Program-made: the position numbers and the translations under genes
Part shown: positions 15,142-16,008 of the stretch, in pieces
Position numbering within the stretch: the first letter of the stretch is position 1
How the letters are laid out: each line of letters opens with the position of its first letter
Assembly: GCA_041987425.1 (NCBI GenBank)
Contig: JBHIWP010000100.1
Span: 1 to 16,008 of the forward strand
Source: Leptofilum sp041987425
Lineage (GTDB): Bacteria > Chloroflexota > Anaerolineae > Promineifilales > Promineifilaceae
Length of the DNA stretch: 16,008 nucleotides
Direction of reading: 5' to 3'
Notes under the pieces: generated by a model
The model's database searches: none
What the model was told of the DNA's origin: nothing
Seen by the model: the letters and a program-made list of their open reading frames with translations, nothing else

Positions 15142-15963
15142 ATGATTGATTTGACTTTTGGTGAGATGGCACGACGGCCGTTCCCCGATCTTTCCAGCGC
15201 GGTTTTGCTTTTGGCAAAAGAAGTAGCCTATCCCCTGTTGAATGTAGAAAAATATTTGCGCCAGCTGGACGATATAGCAGATCGGGCCGCTATTCACGTT
15301 CGGCCAAAGGACAGTACGGCCGCTCGTGCCGAGCTGTTGGGTGATTTCTTGTTTAAACAAGAGAAGTTTCGGGGGAATTCGGCCGTGTACGATGACCCGC
15401 GCAACAGCTATTTTAATGAGGTGCTAGACCGTGGTCTGGGCCTGCCCATTACGCTTTCCATACTTTATCTGGTAATTGCCGAGCGGCTGCATCTGCCCGC
15501 TTTTGGCGTGGGCTTGCCGGGGCACTTCATTGTGGGCGTTCAGGCAAAGGAAGATATTCTGTATTTCGATCCCTTTCATGGCGGCGGGCGCGTGTCTGCC
15601 GCAGACTGCGCCCGGCTGGTAGAGCTAACGGTTGGCTACAAAGGGATGTTTCAATCGGAGTGGTTAGCGGCCGTTTCCACCCAGGAAATTCTTAAGCGCA
15701 TGTTGAACAATTTGCGCATCACGTTCACGCAGCAAAAGCTGTGGCCTGAGGCCATCACCATTGTGGAGCGCATGAGGCAAATGGATCCGCGCAGCCCGCA
15801 TCATTTGCGTGAATTAGGCATTATCTACTACCGGCAAGGCGATATGCGCAGGGCCGCGACTTTCTTAAATGCCTATTTAGAATTAGAACCAAACGCGTCT
15901 GATGCTTCAGCTATTCGTCGAGGTGTGGCGAAGGCGCTGGATGAGTGGGTGAGGCAGAATTAG
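15142..15963 (+). CDS. SirB1-family transglutaminase-fold protein with TPR C-terminus
   Basis: Residues 1-165 from this start match the SirB1/YchA transglutaminase-like core (Transglut_core2): FRGNSAVYDDPRNSYFNEVLDR, then GLPITLSILYLVIAERL and GVGLPGHFIVG, followed by YFDPFHGG. The C-terminal 100 residues form TPR-like helices (WPEAITIVERMRQMDPRSPHHLRELG, then YYRQGDMRRAATFLNAYLELEPN). The classical catalytic Cys of transglutaminases is not evident, as is common in this family, whose function is poorly known. I chose the ATG at 15142. A TTG at 15115 would add 9 residues, but neither start has a well-placed ribosome site: GGAG at 15117-15120 is 21 bases from the ATG. The gene follows the WYL regulator by 76 bases. 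Family call good; start uncertain. Confidence 0.88.
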   Translation: MIDLTFGEMARRPFPDLSSAVLLLAKEVAYPLLNVEKYLRQLDDIADRAAIHVRPKDSTAARAELLGDFLFKQEKFRGNSAVYDDPRNSYFNEVLDRGLGLPITLSILYLVIAERLHLPAFGVGLPGHFIVGVQAKEDILYFDPFHGGGRVSAADCARLVELTVGYKGMFQSEWLAAVSTQEILKRMLNNLRITFTQQKLWPEAITIVERMRQMDPRSPHHLRELGIIYYRQGDMRRAATFLNAYLELEPNASDASAIRRGVAKALDEWVRQN

Positions 15964-15972
15964 GGCGGTGTG

Positions 15973-16008
15973 CAGTAATCAGTATCCGGTAAGCAGTAAG
16001 CAGTATTT
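15973..16008. repeat. Heptamer tandem repeat (CAGTAAN-type), cut by the window edge
   Basis: Five consecutive 7-base units read CAGTAAT, CAGTATC, CGGTAAG, CAGTAAG, CAGTATT. The repeat begins 10 bases after the stop of the SirB1-like gene and reaches the window end. It resembles short tandemly repeated intergenic sequences known from cyanobacteria and other large bacterial genomes. Confidence 0.7.

Overview
The window looks like a piece of chromosome from a Chloroflexota bacterium, probably of the Anaerolineae/Caldilineae type. This is an inference from gene content and protein style, since no rRNA or other marker is present. GC content is moderate. Almost every gene carries the palindrome ACGGCCGT, which is strongly over-represented here and looks like a genome-wide signature word.

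Layout on the minus strand, from right to left in the direction of transcription. Two paralogous phasin-like genes (10176-9802 and 9641-9264) are followed by a PhaR-type regulator (9085-8510), two small SRPBCC-fold proteins (8494-7934 and 7932-7495), a membrane-anchored CoxG (7332-6640), and the three subunits of a molybdenum hydroxylase of the form II CO dehydrogenase type in the order small, large, medium (6476-2801). A hairpin with a T7 tail ends this block. A CPA2-type cation/proton antiporter (2707-1460) and a secreted, lipoprotein-like serine protease that runs off the left edge (1128-1) come next. The antiporter lacks the acidic pair expected in its transport site.

Layout on the plus strand. 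From a divergent promoter region at about 10240-10340 the genes are ftsY, prfB (with an intact programmed +1 frameshift site), a 420-residue coiled-coil / PH-like / zinc-ribbon protein of unknown role, a WYL-domain regulator and a SirB1-type transglutaminase-fold/TPR protein. A short heptamer tandem repeat touches the right edge.

The main discovery is a regulatory circuit. A 17-bp near-palindrome (idealised ATGACGCA-N-TGCGTCAT) occurs three times, only in front of the PhaR gene and the first phasin gene. One copy lies in the spacer of a consensus TTGACA-17-TATATT promoter, one lies just downstream of its expected start point, and one lies over the expected start point of the PhaR gene. This is what an autoregulated PHA-granule repressor would look like. 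The PhaR homologue joins the DNA-binding domain to a phasin-like C-terminal half, so it could sense granules with the same fold used by the proteins it controls. Because the SRPBCC, CoxG and molybdenum hydroxylase genes follow phaR on the same strand, the oxidoreductase may be tied to this carbon-storage circuit. No PHA synthase is in the window, so the link to PHA rests on homology only.
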